From Neoarius graeffei (Eukaryota > Chordata > Actinopteri > Siluriformes > Ariidae), in the NCBI RefSeq assembly GCF_027579695.1, contig NC_083592.1:37425714-37489713 (forward strand): a DNA stretch of 64,000 nucleotides, in the 5' to 3' direction. This document shows, one piece after another, positions 32,720 through 44,857 of the stretch (the first letter of the stretch is position 1; the number at the start of each line of letters is the position of its first letter). A model generated the notes under the pieces. That model did not search any database, was not told where the DNA came from, and was given only the letters and a program-made list of their open reading frames with translations. A program made the position numbers and the translations under genes.

Positions 32720-34059
32720 CAAGAAACTCTCAAGCGAAACCATAATAAAACTGTTAAAAAAGCGGAAAGCAGCAGGTACCCTCTCCCTTTCGTCCGTCTT
32801 CGGTTCTCACGGCCGTCGGTTTATTTTTAATTTACAGGTCAACGTTCCACTTTTTTCTCAGGACACCGATTTTGTTCGAAGGCAGCAACCTTCTGTTTTG
32901 AACGCCGCCTTTGTGTGTGTGTTAACTGTTCATGAGGAAGATGGAACGTAGGCAAAAACAAGTCTGATGTGTTTCTTATGCCTTAGACATCGATTTGGCA
33001 TGTGAATTAAAGATGTATTTCAGTGTGTTTAGAGCTCATTGGTGTTCCATACCACACATGCCATGTTAACGCGTATTTACACACGTACAGCACGCAGAGG
33101 AGCGACGCGCAGACTGTGAAAAACCTCCTCTACGCGTCGCGCGCGCAAAGCTGCGCGTCAGTACATGCTGATTGGTTGAACGAGGAAGCATATCAGTTAG
33201 TATCTGCGGAAATGTTGAGAGTTTTTTGCGTCTCTTCTCAAGCGAAACCATAATAAAAAAGTGTTAAAAAAGCGGAAAGCAGCGAAGACTCCCTTTCGGC
33301 CATCTTCGGTTCTCACGGCTGTCGGTTTATTTTTATTTACAGGTCAACGTTCCACTTTTTTCTCAGGACACCGATTTTGTTCGAAGGCAGCAACCTTCTG
33401 TTTTGAACGCAGCCTGTGTGTGTGTGTTAACTGTTCATGAGGAAGATGGAACGTAGGCAAAAACAAGTCTGACATGTTTCTTATGCCTTAGACATCATTT
33501 TGGCGTGTGAAATAAAGACGTATTTCAGTGTGTTTAGGGCTCATTGGCTTTCCATACCACACACGCCATGTTAACACGTACAGCATGCAGAGGAGCAATG
33601 TGCAGGCTGCAGAAAACCTCCTCTACGCAGCACGCGCTGATTGGTCGAACAGGGAAGCATATCCGTTCACGCCTGCGGAAATGTTCAGAAGAGACGCAAG
33701 AAACTCTCAAGCGAAACCATAATAAAACTGTTAAAAAAGCGGAAAGCAGCAGGTACCCTCTCCCTTTCGTCCGTCTTCGGTTCTCACGGCCGTCGGTTTA
33801 TTTTTATTTACAGGTCAACGTTCAACTTTTTTCTCAGGACACCGATTTTGTTCGAAGGCAGCAACCTTCTGTTTTGAACGCAGCCTTTGTGTGTGTTAAC
33901 TAGGGGTGTGTATTGCCAAGGACCTCACAATACGATACGCATCACGATACATTATTGCGATATCAAAATTTTGCGATATATTGCGATATTCTACATAGTT
34001 CACTGAAAAATGTAAAATGCATTATGCATCTTAAAATCCAAGTTGTATGTACATCAGAT

Positions 34060-34418
34060 CTCATCTCATTATCTCTAGCCGCTTTATCCTTCTACAGGGT
34101 CGCAGGCAAGCTGGAGCCTATCCCAGCTGACTACGGGCGAGAGGCGGGGTACACCCTGGACAAGTCGCCAGATCATCACAGGGCTGACACATAGACAACC
34201 ATTCACACTCACATTCACACCTACGGTCAATTTAGAGTCACCAGTTAACCTAACCTGCATGTCTTTGGACTGTGGGGGAAACCGGAGCACCCGGAGGAAA
34301 CCCACGCGGAGAACATGCAAACTCCACACAGAAAGGCCCTTGCCGGCCACGGGGCTCGAACCCAGGACCTTCTTGCTGTGAGGCGACAGCGCTAACCACT
34401 ACACCACCGTGCCGCCCC
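34060..34418 (-). repeat. Family-1 SINE
   Basis: Exact 12-bp duplication TGTACATCAGAT (34048-34059 and 34419-34430). A few bases are missing in the head and body. Confidence 0.95.
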
Positions 34419-34582
34419 TGTACATCAGATGATAGTGATAATTCATGGGACACACTGAGTCAAAACAATGTAATTCAAATTATCCATGCCATTTTACTGT
34501 AACTATACAAGCGCAAGTTACAACATATTTGCAGGAACAACACACTGTCTGAAACACATTGAAAAGTGCAGTGTGCATCTTA

Positions 34583-36494
34583 CACTACGTTCACACTGCA
34601 AGGCTTAATGCTCAATTCCGATTTTTTTGTGAAATCCGATTTTTTTGTGAGGTCGTTCACATTAACAGATATATGCGACTTGTATGTGATCCTCAGTATG
34701 AACGAAAAGCGACCTAAAAGTGTTCCGCATGCGCATTGCAGGATACGACGACGTCACACGCAGTGAGCATAGCCAGTGTTTACGGAAGTAACCTAAAGTT
34801 TCCTGTGTGTGACAGTAGCCAGCATGGAGTACCTGGCGATGATGCAGTTGTTGTTCCGACGGAGCCAGAACATGCACAATAGCCTGATGTTAAGGAGGAG
34901 GTTGAGAAGAAAGAGGGCAAGGGTTTTGGCTCAGGCGTTCTGCGGGGTAGTGATTGCAACCTCCATTCAAAGGAACGTGTGGGTGCGGAGTCAAATCAAA
35001 TCAAATCAAGTTTATTTGTACAGCGCTTTTAACAATAAACATTGTCGCAAAGCAGCTTTACAGAATTTGAACGACTTAAAACATGAGCTAATTTTATCCC
35101 TAATCTATCCCCAATGAGCAAGCCTGTGGCGACAGTGGCAAGGAAAAACTCCCTCAGACGACATGAGGAAGAAACCTCGAGAGGAACCAGACTCAAAAGG
35201 GAACCCATCCTCATTTGGGCAACAACAGACAGCCTGACTATAATATTAACAGTTTTAACAGGTATAACCCTCAACTGTCCTCATGGGGCCGTCCTTCACA
35301 GGAGTGGGGCGATAAAACTCCGACCAGACACAGGGCACCAGGATGGATCAAGCAGGTCCGAGGGGCAGAAGAGGCCAGCATCTCAATCCCAGGATCAACA
35401 TGTAACTCAGAGGGACAGATGGGGGGGGAGAGAGAGAGAGAAAGAAAACACGTTGTTAGGTATGCCCTAAAAATGACAAGTATTAAATCTGTGTGGTAGG
35501 CTCGCAGAGACGAGAGTCTTTACATCAGGCATAACACACAATGGCATGTTAATATGGTAAAAAATATATCATGACCTGCTCTGGCTGGATGCTTGATTGG
35601 GTGATGGGAGCACACTCCTCAGCAATGATGAGATGCAGATGGGACCCTTAGGCCTGGCCAAGACAATTCAGTTACATTTCACCGGGTCTGGGACATGCGA
35701 CAGAATGTCTGACGGCCGATTCCCTGCAGACTACGATAGCCAGTCGAGGTCCCCACTGTCTCCACCAAAAGATTTCCTGTTGACTCCATGTAACTCAGAG
35801 GGACAGATTTGGGGTGGGGGGGAGAGAAAGAAAACACAGGTGGTTAGGTATGCCCAATGTCACCTGAATAAGTAGGAACAGTATACATATTGCACCGAGT
35901 ACAAGCAGGGACTCCGGCAACTAACTATGACAGCATAACTAAAAGGAGAGAGCCAGAAGGTAACACAGGCATGAGGGAGCCCCGGGACATAAAGCAGCCA
36001 GCCACTACACCGTCAACAAACTCGAGTGAGCAAGCGAGTGGGGACTGACAGCATCCATACATCCCAGTTTACCAAAACACTATGTCTGAGGACCCTCCAG
36101 ATCTACTCCTTTACCTCATAAACACCATTAACAAAAGGCTTGACTAAACAGATATGTTTTCAGCCTAGACTTAGAGTCGCATTGATGTCATGCGCCATGT
36201 TGTTGTAACTTTTTTTGAGAGACCCGCCGCCTACTTCAGCGCAGAATAGTGACGTTTGTGGCTTGTTGATGACGTGTAAGTCGGATGAATGCGACCTGGT
36301 GGTTCAGACTGAAGTCGCATATGAAAAGATCGGATAGGAATCGGAATTAGGATCACATATCCAAACGGCCTGGGTCGGATTTGAAAAAATCGGATCTGTG
36401 TCGTTCATATTGTCAATAAAAGATCGGATACAGGTCACATATGGGCGAAAAAAATCGGATTTGAGTCACTTCAGCCTGCAGTGTGAACGTAGAG
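34583..36494 (+). mobile_element. Harbinger-like element with transposon gene start
   Basis: Ends CACTACGTTCACACTGCA and its near complement, flanked by TTA (34580-34582 and 36495-36497). From 34824 a plus-strand frame starts MEYLAMMQLLFRRS and continues with a basic RRRLRRKRARV stretch, like the beginning of the frames of PIF/Harbinger elements. It is cut at 34992 by a LINE insertion and does not continue after it. Confidence 0.75.
34993..36173 (-). mobile_element. LINE 3' end, 5'-truncated
   Basis: On the minus strand it begins inside ORF2 (KSRLKTYLFSQAF near 36172), then a long 3' untranslated region, and ends in a (TTTGA)n tail at 34993-35010. Duplication GAGTC (34988-34992 and 36174-36178). 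The KSRLKTYLF end is typical of the last residues of L2/Rex-like LINE reverse transcriptases. A related copy is at 56101-57430. Confidence 0.7.
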
Positions 36495-36708
36495 TTAGTC
36501 TCCCTGAGCACAATTATGAAACAAAGTGCAGTGTGGGTCAGTGTCCACACACTGAAACTGAATTGAAACCTCAGTGAATCAAGTTTCTTCTGAACTTAGA
36601 GTAAATACTCAAAATAAAATGCAATGTCTCACACACACTAAAATTGAAATTGCAAAATAAAGTGTAGCTTCTTGCCTTTGGCCTTAAATGACAAAATTAA
36701 GTTCACAG

Positions 36709-37152
36709 TTACAGTAAGTCACACATCACTGAAGTAGACAGGAGGACTTTGGCGCTGTCCAGTGTAGTTTGCTTCGGGTTGGGTTTCGGTGGCTCCGGCT
36801 GAGCTAATATGTCGGGGTGGTGTCGTGCTAAGTAAGTTCGCAAGTTTGTTGTGTTACCCGAGTATCTAATTGGAGCGAAACAGGTTTTGTAAAGTGCATA
36901 CTCTTTGTCCAGCTCACTGTTTTTTTCTCCTTTCCTTTGGAATCCAAAGTACCTCCAAACATCTGCCTTAAAGTTTGGCGGCGTCTCTAGGTTTACGTTA
37001 ACAGCCATGCTTGCTTGTTTTTTTCCCCTCACTGCAACCGCCGGGGAAAAAAGAGAAGATGAAGAGTGCCTTGCAGTGAGGTAGCGGCACAGCGACACCT
37101 CGCGGAGCGGAGGTGCGGAAGTCGTACTGGATTTACAACACGTCTGAAACAT
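36709..37152 (-). pseudogene. BED zinc-finger N-terminus of a hAT transposase
   Basis: A 147-codon frame; the likely start is the internal Met at residue 49 (about 37008). From there: FKADVWRYFGF, then a linker with a degenerate Cys site (YKTCFAPI) and NLRTYLARHHPDIL, the layout of the BED DNA-binding domain of hAT transposases (ZBED-like). The frame ends soon after, with no RNase H-like core, so the element is not autonomous. Confidence 0.7.
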
Positions 37153-37332
37153 GATTTATTATTTGAAAAAATATCGATATTCAAATTTTGAGTATCGATA
37201 TTAAATCGGAAGACAAAGTATCGCAATATATCGCCGTATCGATATTTTTGCCCACCCCTAGTGTTAACTGTTCATGAGGAAGATGGAACGTAGGCAAAAA
37301 CAAGTCTGACATGTTTCTTATGCCTTAGACCA

Positions 37333-37871
37333 GGGGTTTTCAAAGTGTGGGAGAGTCAGCCCCCCCCTCAGAGAGCAAATAAACAACAGCACCCCCTTAC
37401 AATTTTTGTTGTTGCTATACTTAATGTTCCATTCGTATTTTTAAAAAAAATGGTTGTTGTACACATTTTAAATATCTGTGCTTTTTAAAACATCTTTTTT
37501 ATACATTTTAAACGTCTGTGCTTTTTTTTTTTAAACATCTTGTTTTACACATTTTAAACACATAGCATCGTTAGCTAGCACCTCTTGGCAGACAACACAC
37601 TGTGGCAGTGGAGCATCTTCAGATCCAGTCCATGAAAATCCAAACTTTAAATAATCGTGGTCATACTTCCTTCTTTTGTTGCTTGGCCCAGACTCTGTCT
37701 CCTCACTCACTGTAGCTTTAGGTACTAAAAATCGATCCATTTTGTCTCTGACAAAGGCTAGCTGAAGTTCGCTAAATGTCTGCAATAGTAACTTATTCTG
37801 GTTTATTTTTCCTCACGTTGCACCCCCCCGAAGAACTCTGGCGCCCCCTAGGGGAGGCATGCCCCACACTT
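37333..37871 (-). mobile_element. hAT (Charlie-like) fragment Q
   Basis: Starts CAGGGGTTTTCAAAGTGTGG and ends near GGCATGCCCCACACTTT, an imperfect inverted end lacking its last bases. It carries a minus-strand BED-type frame. It follows the CCTTAGAC of the 500-bp unit, but the right duplication is missing because element H adjoins it. Confidence 0.6.
37531..37785 (-). pseudogene. Transposase N-terminus of the Charlie-like hAT
   Basis: 84 codons: MDRFLVPK, NKRRKYDHDYLKFGF, then PQCVVCQEVLANDAM with the first Cys pair of a BED-like zinc finger. This string of blocks opens the transposases of vertebrate Charlie/ZBED5-like genes. The His pair and catalytic core are absent. Confidence 0.75.
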
Positions 37872-38844
37872 TCACAACCGGACGTACGATTTTTTGGCCG
37901 TGCAATTTTTGGCGTTTCCCAAATCGCTGCGTTTTTTTTGGTCATGGAGAAAGACGCACGTTGGCCATAGGTTTGTCTTGCAACCTGAAAAAAAAACGTA
38001 AGCGCCCGTAGAGTTTGTTTGACATGACAAAGAACCTCTGAGGCCGGTCTACGGCTCGAAAATCAGCATGTCACATGCTGTGCGTTTCTTGCGTTTTTTG
38101 CACGTAGACCGGCCATAGGAGCCACCCACGTGCAATGAACCGGTGCTACAGGTGCTCTAGCCCCTGCCCCTTTTCTGTTTGCTGTCCAAAGTGCCCTTTT
38201 CGTAGGGACTGTTTTGTTGCTTTTTTTAAAAAATATTTGTAAAAGATAAGTTAGCTCCAACATCAATATTCTCTACAATTTGACAATAATACATGAAATT
38301 ATAGATTTATAAAATAACGTTTTTCTATGTAAATGCGGGCATCAATCCGTGACGTCATGCATTCAGTGAACCTCCGTGCAGAAAGCGCATGCAGGCGGTT
38401 GACAGTGGGAGACAGTGCGAGGAACGGCATGGTAAGGTCACACTGAAAGTCTCCTTTCATTTCTTATCTGAACATGCAATACTGTGCAGCTTAGAACACA
38501 ACAGTAAATGCGTAGGGTTGTTTATCATTTAATGAAGCCGCCTAGGCTATATTTAAACCGTTTGCTCCATCCATTTCATTAACGTGGCAGATTCGGAAAC
38601 TTTAGTTTGAACGACAGCGTTAATAACATATTCTAGCAGCTTTGAAAACTTAAGGCTGAATGACGACGTCCACAACATATTCTATCAAGACACACAGAAT
38701 GTTCAGTTGCAATTGAAATTTAGTTTTCAATAAAGTTAACTTGTGTGAAAAGTTTGTTCCAAGTGCCCTTTTTTGAATGTTGAGCCCCTGCCCCTCCAAA
38801 GGTCTTTGCACAGCCCTGGTAGGAGCACGTACGGCCGGATGTGA
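37872..38844. mobile_element. Short inverted-repeat element H with an insertion
   Basis: Ends TCACAACCGGACGTACG and the complement of TCACATCCGGCCGTACG. A 697-bp segment inside (38123-38819), flanked by TAGGAGC (38116-38122, 38820-38826), is a separate insertion with AGCCCCTGCCCC near both ends. No coding sequence recognised. Confidence 0.5.
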
Positions 38845-38855
38845 CCTAGGCTATA

Positions 38856-39496
38856 GGGTGTTTTCACACCTGGTCCCCTTTAAAGGAACCAGACTCAGTC
38901 CTCTTTAAGTGGACCAACAGAAAAAGAACTCAGTTCTTTTTGTGTTCACACTGTGAATTTATTACAAAGAGGACTGGGTTCTCTTTCTAGTCCAGTTAAG
39001 CTTTGATGGGGCCTCAGTCCTCTTTCTGTTCACACCAGGTCCTCTAGAGCCCTCAGACCCACAGTGCACGGAATTCTGGGTAATTTTTTCTTGAATCAAA
39101 ATGTCTGCTGCCATGCTTGCCCTGCTGTATTCTTTGATCAAAATAGTGCGGATTAAGGAAAATAAATTTATTCCAGCGGCTGTGGTAAGTTCCAAAAGGA
39201 AGTTGAGTTTCCCTGCTACAGTCACGTGACCAACTACGGCAAACGAAGGTGGTCAAACTACAGTGAAAAAGGCGAAGTGAACCCGGTGCGCTTTTTGTTC
39301 ACAATGCGCAGATTAGGCGAACCGTACCGTTGATTTTTAGCGAACCGTACGGAGACCACCTCCTGAGGTGGTCTCAGTTCGGTTCGCTTTAAAGGGGTCT
39401 GGGTACGGTTGGAGTGTTCACATATGCGCAAAAAATGCTGAGTCATCGATCTGAGTTCAGTTAGATGGCTGAAAGGGACCAAGTGTGAAAACACCC
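38856..39496 (+). mobile_element. Inverted-repeat element G, copy 1
   Basis: Ends GGGTGTTTTCACAC and its complement. Subterminal CCCCTTTAAAGG and GAGACCACCTCCTGAGGTGGTCTC are palindromic. The 3-bp flanks (ATA, TTA) do not match. Copy 2 follows in opposite orientation after 29 bases. Confidence 0.65.
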
Positions 39497-39525
39497 TTAG
39501 ACATCATTTTGGCGTGTGAATTAAA

Positions 39526-40582
39526 GGGTGTTTTCACACTTGGTCCCTTTCATATGTGAACACTCCAACCGTACCCAGACCCCTTTAAAGCAAACCGAAC
39601 TGAGACCACCTCAGGAGGTGGTCTCAGTACGGTTCGCCTAATCTGCGCATTGTGAACAAAAAGCGCACCGGGTTCACTTCGCCTTTTTCACTGTAGTTTA
39701 ACCTTCTTCGTTTGCCGTAGTTGGTCACGTGACTGTAGCAGGGAAACTCAACTTCCTTTTGGAACTTACCACAGCCGCTTTACAGTTCTCTGAACTTACT
39801 GACTGATGAGTCGGCCACAATAATATAACTATATTTTATATATTTATATATAAATATATAAATAAGGGCGGCACGGTGGTGTAGTGGTTAGCGCTGTCGC
39901 CTCACAGCAAGAAGGTCCTGGGTTCGAGCCCCGGGGCCGGCGAGGGCCTTTCTGTGTGGAGTTTGCATGTTCTCCCCGTGTCCGCGTGGGTTTCCTCCGG
40001 GTGCTCCGGTTTCCCCCACAGTCCAAAGACATGCAGGTTAGGTTAACTGGTGACTCTAAATTGACCGTAGGTGTGAATGTGAGTGTGAATGGTTGTCTGT
40101 GTCTATGTGTCAGCCCTGTGATGACCTGGCGACTTGTCCAGGGTGTACCCCGCCTTTCGCCCGTAGTCAGCTGGGATAGGCTCCAGCTTGCCGGCGACCC
40201 TGTAGAAGGATAAAGCAGCTAGAGATAATGAGATGAGATATATAAATAAATATATAATATAATATAATAAATTTATTTTCCTTAATCCGCACTATTTTGA
40301 TCAAAGAAGACAGCAGGGCAAGCATGGCAGCAGACATTTTGATTCAAGAAAAAATTACCCAGAATTCCATGCACTGGGAGTCTGAGGGCTCTAGAGGGCC
40401 TGGTGTGAACAGAAAGAGGACTGAGGCCCCATCAAAGCTTAACTGGACCAGAAAGAGAACCCAGTCCTCTTTGTAATAAATTCACAGTGTGAACACAAAA
40501 AGAACTGAGTTCTTTTTCTGTTGGTCCACTTTAAGAGGACCGAGTCTGGTTCATTTAAAGGGGACCAGGTGTGAAAACACCC
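39526..40582 (-). mobile_element. Inverted-repeat element G, copy 2
   Basis: The mirror image of copy 1, with the same ends and AAA flanks (39523-39525, 40583-40585). A SINE (39866-40237) and some AT-rich sequence interrupt it. Together with copy 1 it makes a long inverted repeat. Confidence 0.7.
39866..40237 (+). repeat. Family-1 SINE
   Basis: 372 bp with the exact 12-bp duplication ATATATAAATAA (39854-39865 and 40238-40249). Head and body are close to the family consensus, so it looks young. Confidence 0.95.
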
Positions 40583-40866
40583 AAAGACGTATTTCAGTGT
40601 GTTTAGAGCTCATTGGCGTTCCATAACCTACACACACGCCATGTTAACGCGTCTTTACGCACGTACAGCACGCAGAGGAGCGACGCGCAGAGCGCGGAAA
40701 ACCTCCTCTACGCGTCGCGCGCGCGCGCATCAGTACGCGCTGATTGGTCGAACGGGGAAGCATATCCGTTCGCGTATCCGGAAATGTCGAGAAGAGACGC
40801 AAGAAACTCTCAAGCGAAACCATAATAAAACAGTGTTAAAAAACAAATAATCAACAATAACAAGAA

Positions 40867-41547
40867 ATGGGGCAATTTGAGGATCAGTTAGCAGAACAAG
40901 TGCGACGTTATAAGCACTTATACGACCCTTCTTCAAAAAATTACAAGCACAGTGAGGTGGTGCTGAAATCCTGGAAGGAAATCGGAAAAAGCCTGGGCGA
41001 GGATCCGGAGGTGTGCATGAAGAAATGGAAAGCAATCCGAGACAAATATGTGCGTCTGAAAAAAAAATTAAAGAGCAGAAACGGCGACTCAGGCCCGGAT
41101 GAAGACAAAGAGCCGGAGTATTGTATGAGGTTGTCGTGGCTCAGCGGATTTATTAAACACCGAGACACAAAGAGCGACTTTGTCCCGAAGAGCGAATTGG
41201 CAGGATGGGGGAGGGGCACAGTGCAGCACGCGCCGTGCAGCGACGACGAGTCCGCGTGCTCGGAAGTGTCGTCAGTGAGTCAGCCAGTGAAGAAAAGGAA
41301 GCGCGTGCCCAAAGGCGAGGACATTTCCGACAAGATCTCCACTTTACGGCAGGAAATGGTGAACTGCACAGCTCTGGTGTCGCAGCTGAGCGCCATCACC
41401 GAATCCCGACGGAGCAGCGACGAGTTTTTCACCTTTGCCCAGGCTGTAGCCGACTCTCTCCGGAAACTCCCTCCTGAGCGGGTGGAAGCAACCAAAGTGA
41501 AACTGTTTACTGTGCTCGGAGAAGCACACAGTGCAGCCAGACATTAG
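40867..41547 (+). CDS. MADF-BESS domain protein, intact
   Basis: 226 codons in one exon, ATG at 40867, TAG at 41545-41547, with AATAAA at 41549-41554 directly after. The N-terminal half is a MADF (Myb/SANT-like) DNA-binding domain, residues about 5-100: FEDQLAEQVRRYKHLYD, VLKSWKEIGKSLG, KKWKAIRDKYVRLKKKL, then CMRLSWLSGFIKH. A basic nuclear signal KKRKR lies near residue 140. The C-terminus, residues about 185-222, is a BESS-like interaction helix (FAQAVADSLRKLPPERVEATK). Such proteins bind DNA and recruit partners; the type also occurs as the accessory protein of PIF/Harbinger transposons, so it may be element-derived. The 5' side is the last unit of the 500-bp tandem array, 17 bases away, which is probably its promoter. 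No transposase gene is adjacent. Confidence 0.85.
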   Translation: MGQFEDQLAEQVRRYKHLYDPSSKNYKHSEVVLKSWKEIGKSLGEDPEVCMKKWKAIRDKYVRLKKKLKSRNGDSGPDEDKEPEYCMRLSWLSGFIKHRDTKSDFVPKSELAGWGRGTVQHAPCSDDESACSEVSSVSQPVKKRKRVPKGEDISDKISTLRQEMVNCTALVSQLSAITESRRSSDEFFTFAQAVADSLRKLPPERVEATKVKLFTVLGEAHSAARH

Positions 41548-41548
41548 A

Positions 41549-41554
41549 AATAAA
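41549..41554 (+). terminator. Poly(A) signal of the MADF-BESS gene
   Basis: AATAAA one base after the stop codon. The closeness is typical of compact transposon-type genes. Confidence 0.6.
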
Positions 41555-41640
41555 TCTATACTCCAGATCTATATATTTTTGTTTGATGTCATGCACAAAT
41601 AGCCTCTCTAACAATCCCTGTTTTTACAACACATTTCCTT

Positions 41641-41938
41641 CCATCCATCATCTGTACCTGCTTTATCCTGTTCTACAGGGTCGCAGGCAAGCTGGAGCCT
41701 ATCCCACCTGACTATGGGAGTCAGCAGGTCATCGCAGGCCTGACACAACCATCCACACTCACGTTCACTTTAGAGCCAGCGATTAACCTAACCTGCATGT
41801 CTTTGGACCCGGACGAAACCTGTGCAGACACGGCGAGAACATGCAAATTCCACGCAGAAAGGCCCTCGTTGGCTGCTGGGCTCGAACCCAGGACCTTCTT
41901 GCTGTGAGGCGACAGTTCTAACCACTACACCACCGTGC
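41641..41938 (-). repeat. Degenerate family-1 SINE, founder of the satellite
   Basis: Reverse copy, shortened in the body. Its head end adjoins the first unit of the tandem array at 41939. Later units contain only this head plus the same flank, so this is the likely source copy. Confidence 0.8.
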
Positions 41939-42069
41939 ATTCTTACACAGTAACATATAATAATAACAACTATTTTTATATTAAATAAAGTAAATGGTTC
42001 ATAACTTTTGGTGTTTCATTCATTTTTGTTTTAGTACAGTAGCTCTACCAACATGTAGCCACAGTTTTA

Positions 42070-42711
42070 TGGCCCTTTTCCACTACCCTTTTTCAGCTCA
42101 CTTCAGCCCGACACGGCTCGCGTTTCGACTACCTCAGAGCAGCACGACTGAGCTCGCTTCAGCCTTACTTAGCACCCAAAACTCGCACGGTTTTGGAGTA
42201 GGGCTGAAGCGAGCCAAACCGAGCCGAGTGGGGCTAGGGGCGTGAGGAGACACTCCCCTGTGCACTGATTGGTGAGGAGGAGTGTCCTCACATGCCCACA
42301 CACGCCCCGCGAGCACGCTGGGATCTGTAAATACCGTAAACCCGGAAGAAGAATAATTACGAATTACGAGAATTATGAAGCCTTATGCGCCTCGCCTCAT
42401 CTATACGCTCTTGCCAGTATCTGTTGTCGGTGACAACAAGCCACAGCACCAAGACCAGCAACACTAACGACTCCATGTTTATTGTTTACTATCCGGGTCA
42501 TGAGACTGCCGCTTAAAAGATCACTGATGTCACTGTTTGTGCCGCCTAACGACATCACGTGACGTCCACCCACTTTTGCTAACTCTACCCAATGTGTCCA
42601 CCCACTTCCAGCCAGCACGGTTCAGCGCGGTTGTAGTCGAAATACAACTCCAACAGCCCCACTCAGCTCGACTCAGCCCAACTCAGCCGTGTTGGTAGTG
42701 GAAAAGCGGCA
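42070..42711 (+). mobile_element. Harbinger-like element F, copy 2
   Basis: 642 bp, flanked by TTA (42067-42069, 42712-42714). The other satellite units show the empty site GTTTTAGTCAGG. The internal 42-residue frame is shortened. Confidence 0.9.
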
Positions 42712-42724
42712 TTAGTCAGGTATA

Positions 42725-44352
<1,628 letters not shown>

Positions 44353-44493
44353 TACGTGTGGCGGCCCGGGAAAACCTTTCACATGCAAACTCTACACAGA
44401 AAGGCCCTCGTTGGCCGCTGGGCTCGAACCCAGGGCCTTCTTGCTGTGAGGTGACAGTGCTAACTACTACACCACCTGTGCAGTCTTATACAT

Positions 44494-44857
44494 CTCATCT
44501 CATTATCTCTAGCCACTTTATCCTTCTACAGGGTTGCAGGCAAGCTGGAGCCTATCCCAGCTGACTACGGGCGAAAGGCGGGGTACACCCTGGACAAGTC
44601 GCCAGGTCATCACAGGGCTGACACATAGACACAGACAACCATTCACACTCACATTCACACCCACGGTCAATTTAGAGTCACCAGTTAACCTAACCTGCAT
44701 GTCTTTGGACTGTGGGGGAAACCGGAGCACCCGGAGGAAACCCACGCGGACAACATGCAAACTCCGCACAGAAAGGCCCTCGCCGGCCCCGGGGCTCAAA
44801 CCCAGGACCTTCTTGCTGTGAGGCGACAGCACTAACCACTACACCACCGTGCCGCCC
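44494..44857 (-). repeat. Family-1 SINE
   Basis: Exact 13-bp duplication CAGTCTTATACAT (44481-44493 and 44858-44870), inside the SINE-derived satellite. Confidence 0.95.

Larger units (their letters stand above)
33901..37260. mobile_element. hAT transposon remnant P with nested insertions
   Basis: Ends TAGGGGTG and CACCCCTA, exact 8-bp duplication GTGTTAAC (33893-33900 and 37261-37268). Subterminal regions are rich in ATATCGATA / GCGATAT motifs. It keeps only the N-terminal BED region of its transposase (minus strand, 36709-37152). Inserted: a SINE (34060-34418) and a Harbinger-like element (34583-36494) holding a LINE tail. Confidence 0.85.
28417..40850. repeat. Tandem array of a roughly 500-bp GC-rich unit, full of insertions
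   Basis: Five units start (at TTTTGAA(C/T)G) at 28417, 31501, 32896, 33401 and 33872. Subtracting insertions with their duplications gives lengths of about 519, 517, 505, 471 and about 500 bp. Each unit holds GTTCATGAGGAAGATGGAAC, a CpG-dense stretch (CGCGCGC, TACGCGCTGATTGG), AACCATAATAAAAC and a splice-acceptor-like TTTATTTTTATTTACAG. The fifth unit ends just before the ATG of the MADF gene at 40867. Uninterrupted pieces: 28417-28519, 31077-31848, 32720-33900, 37261-37332, 39497-39525, 40583-40850. Confidence 0.85.
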
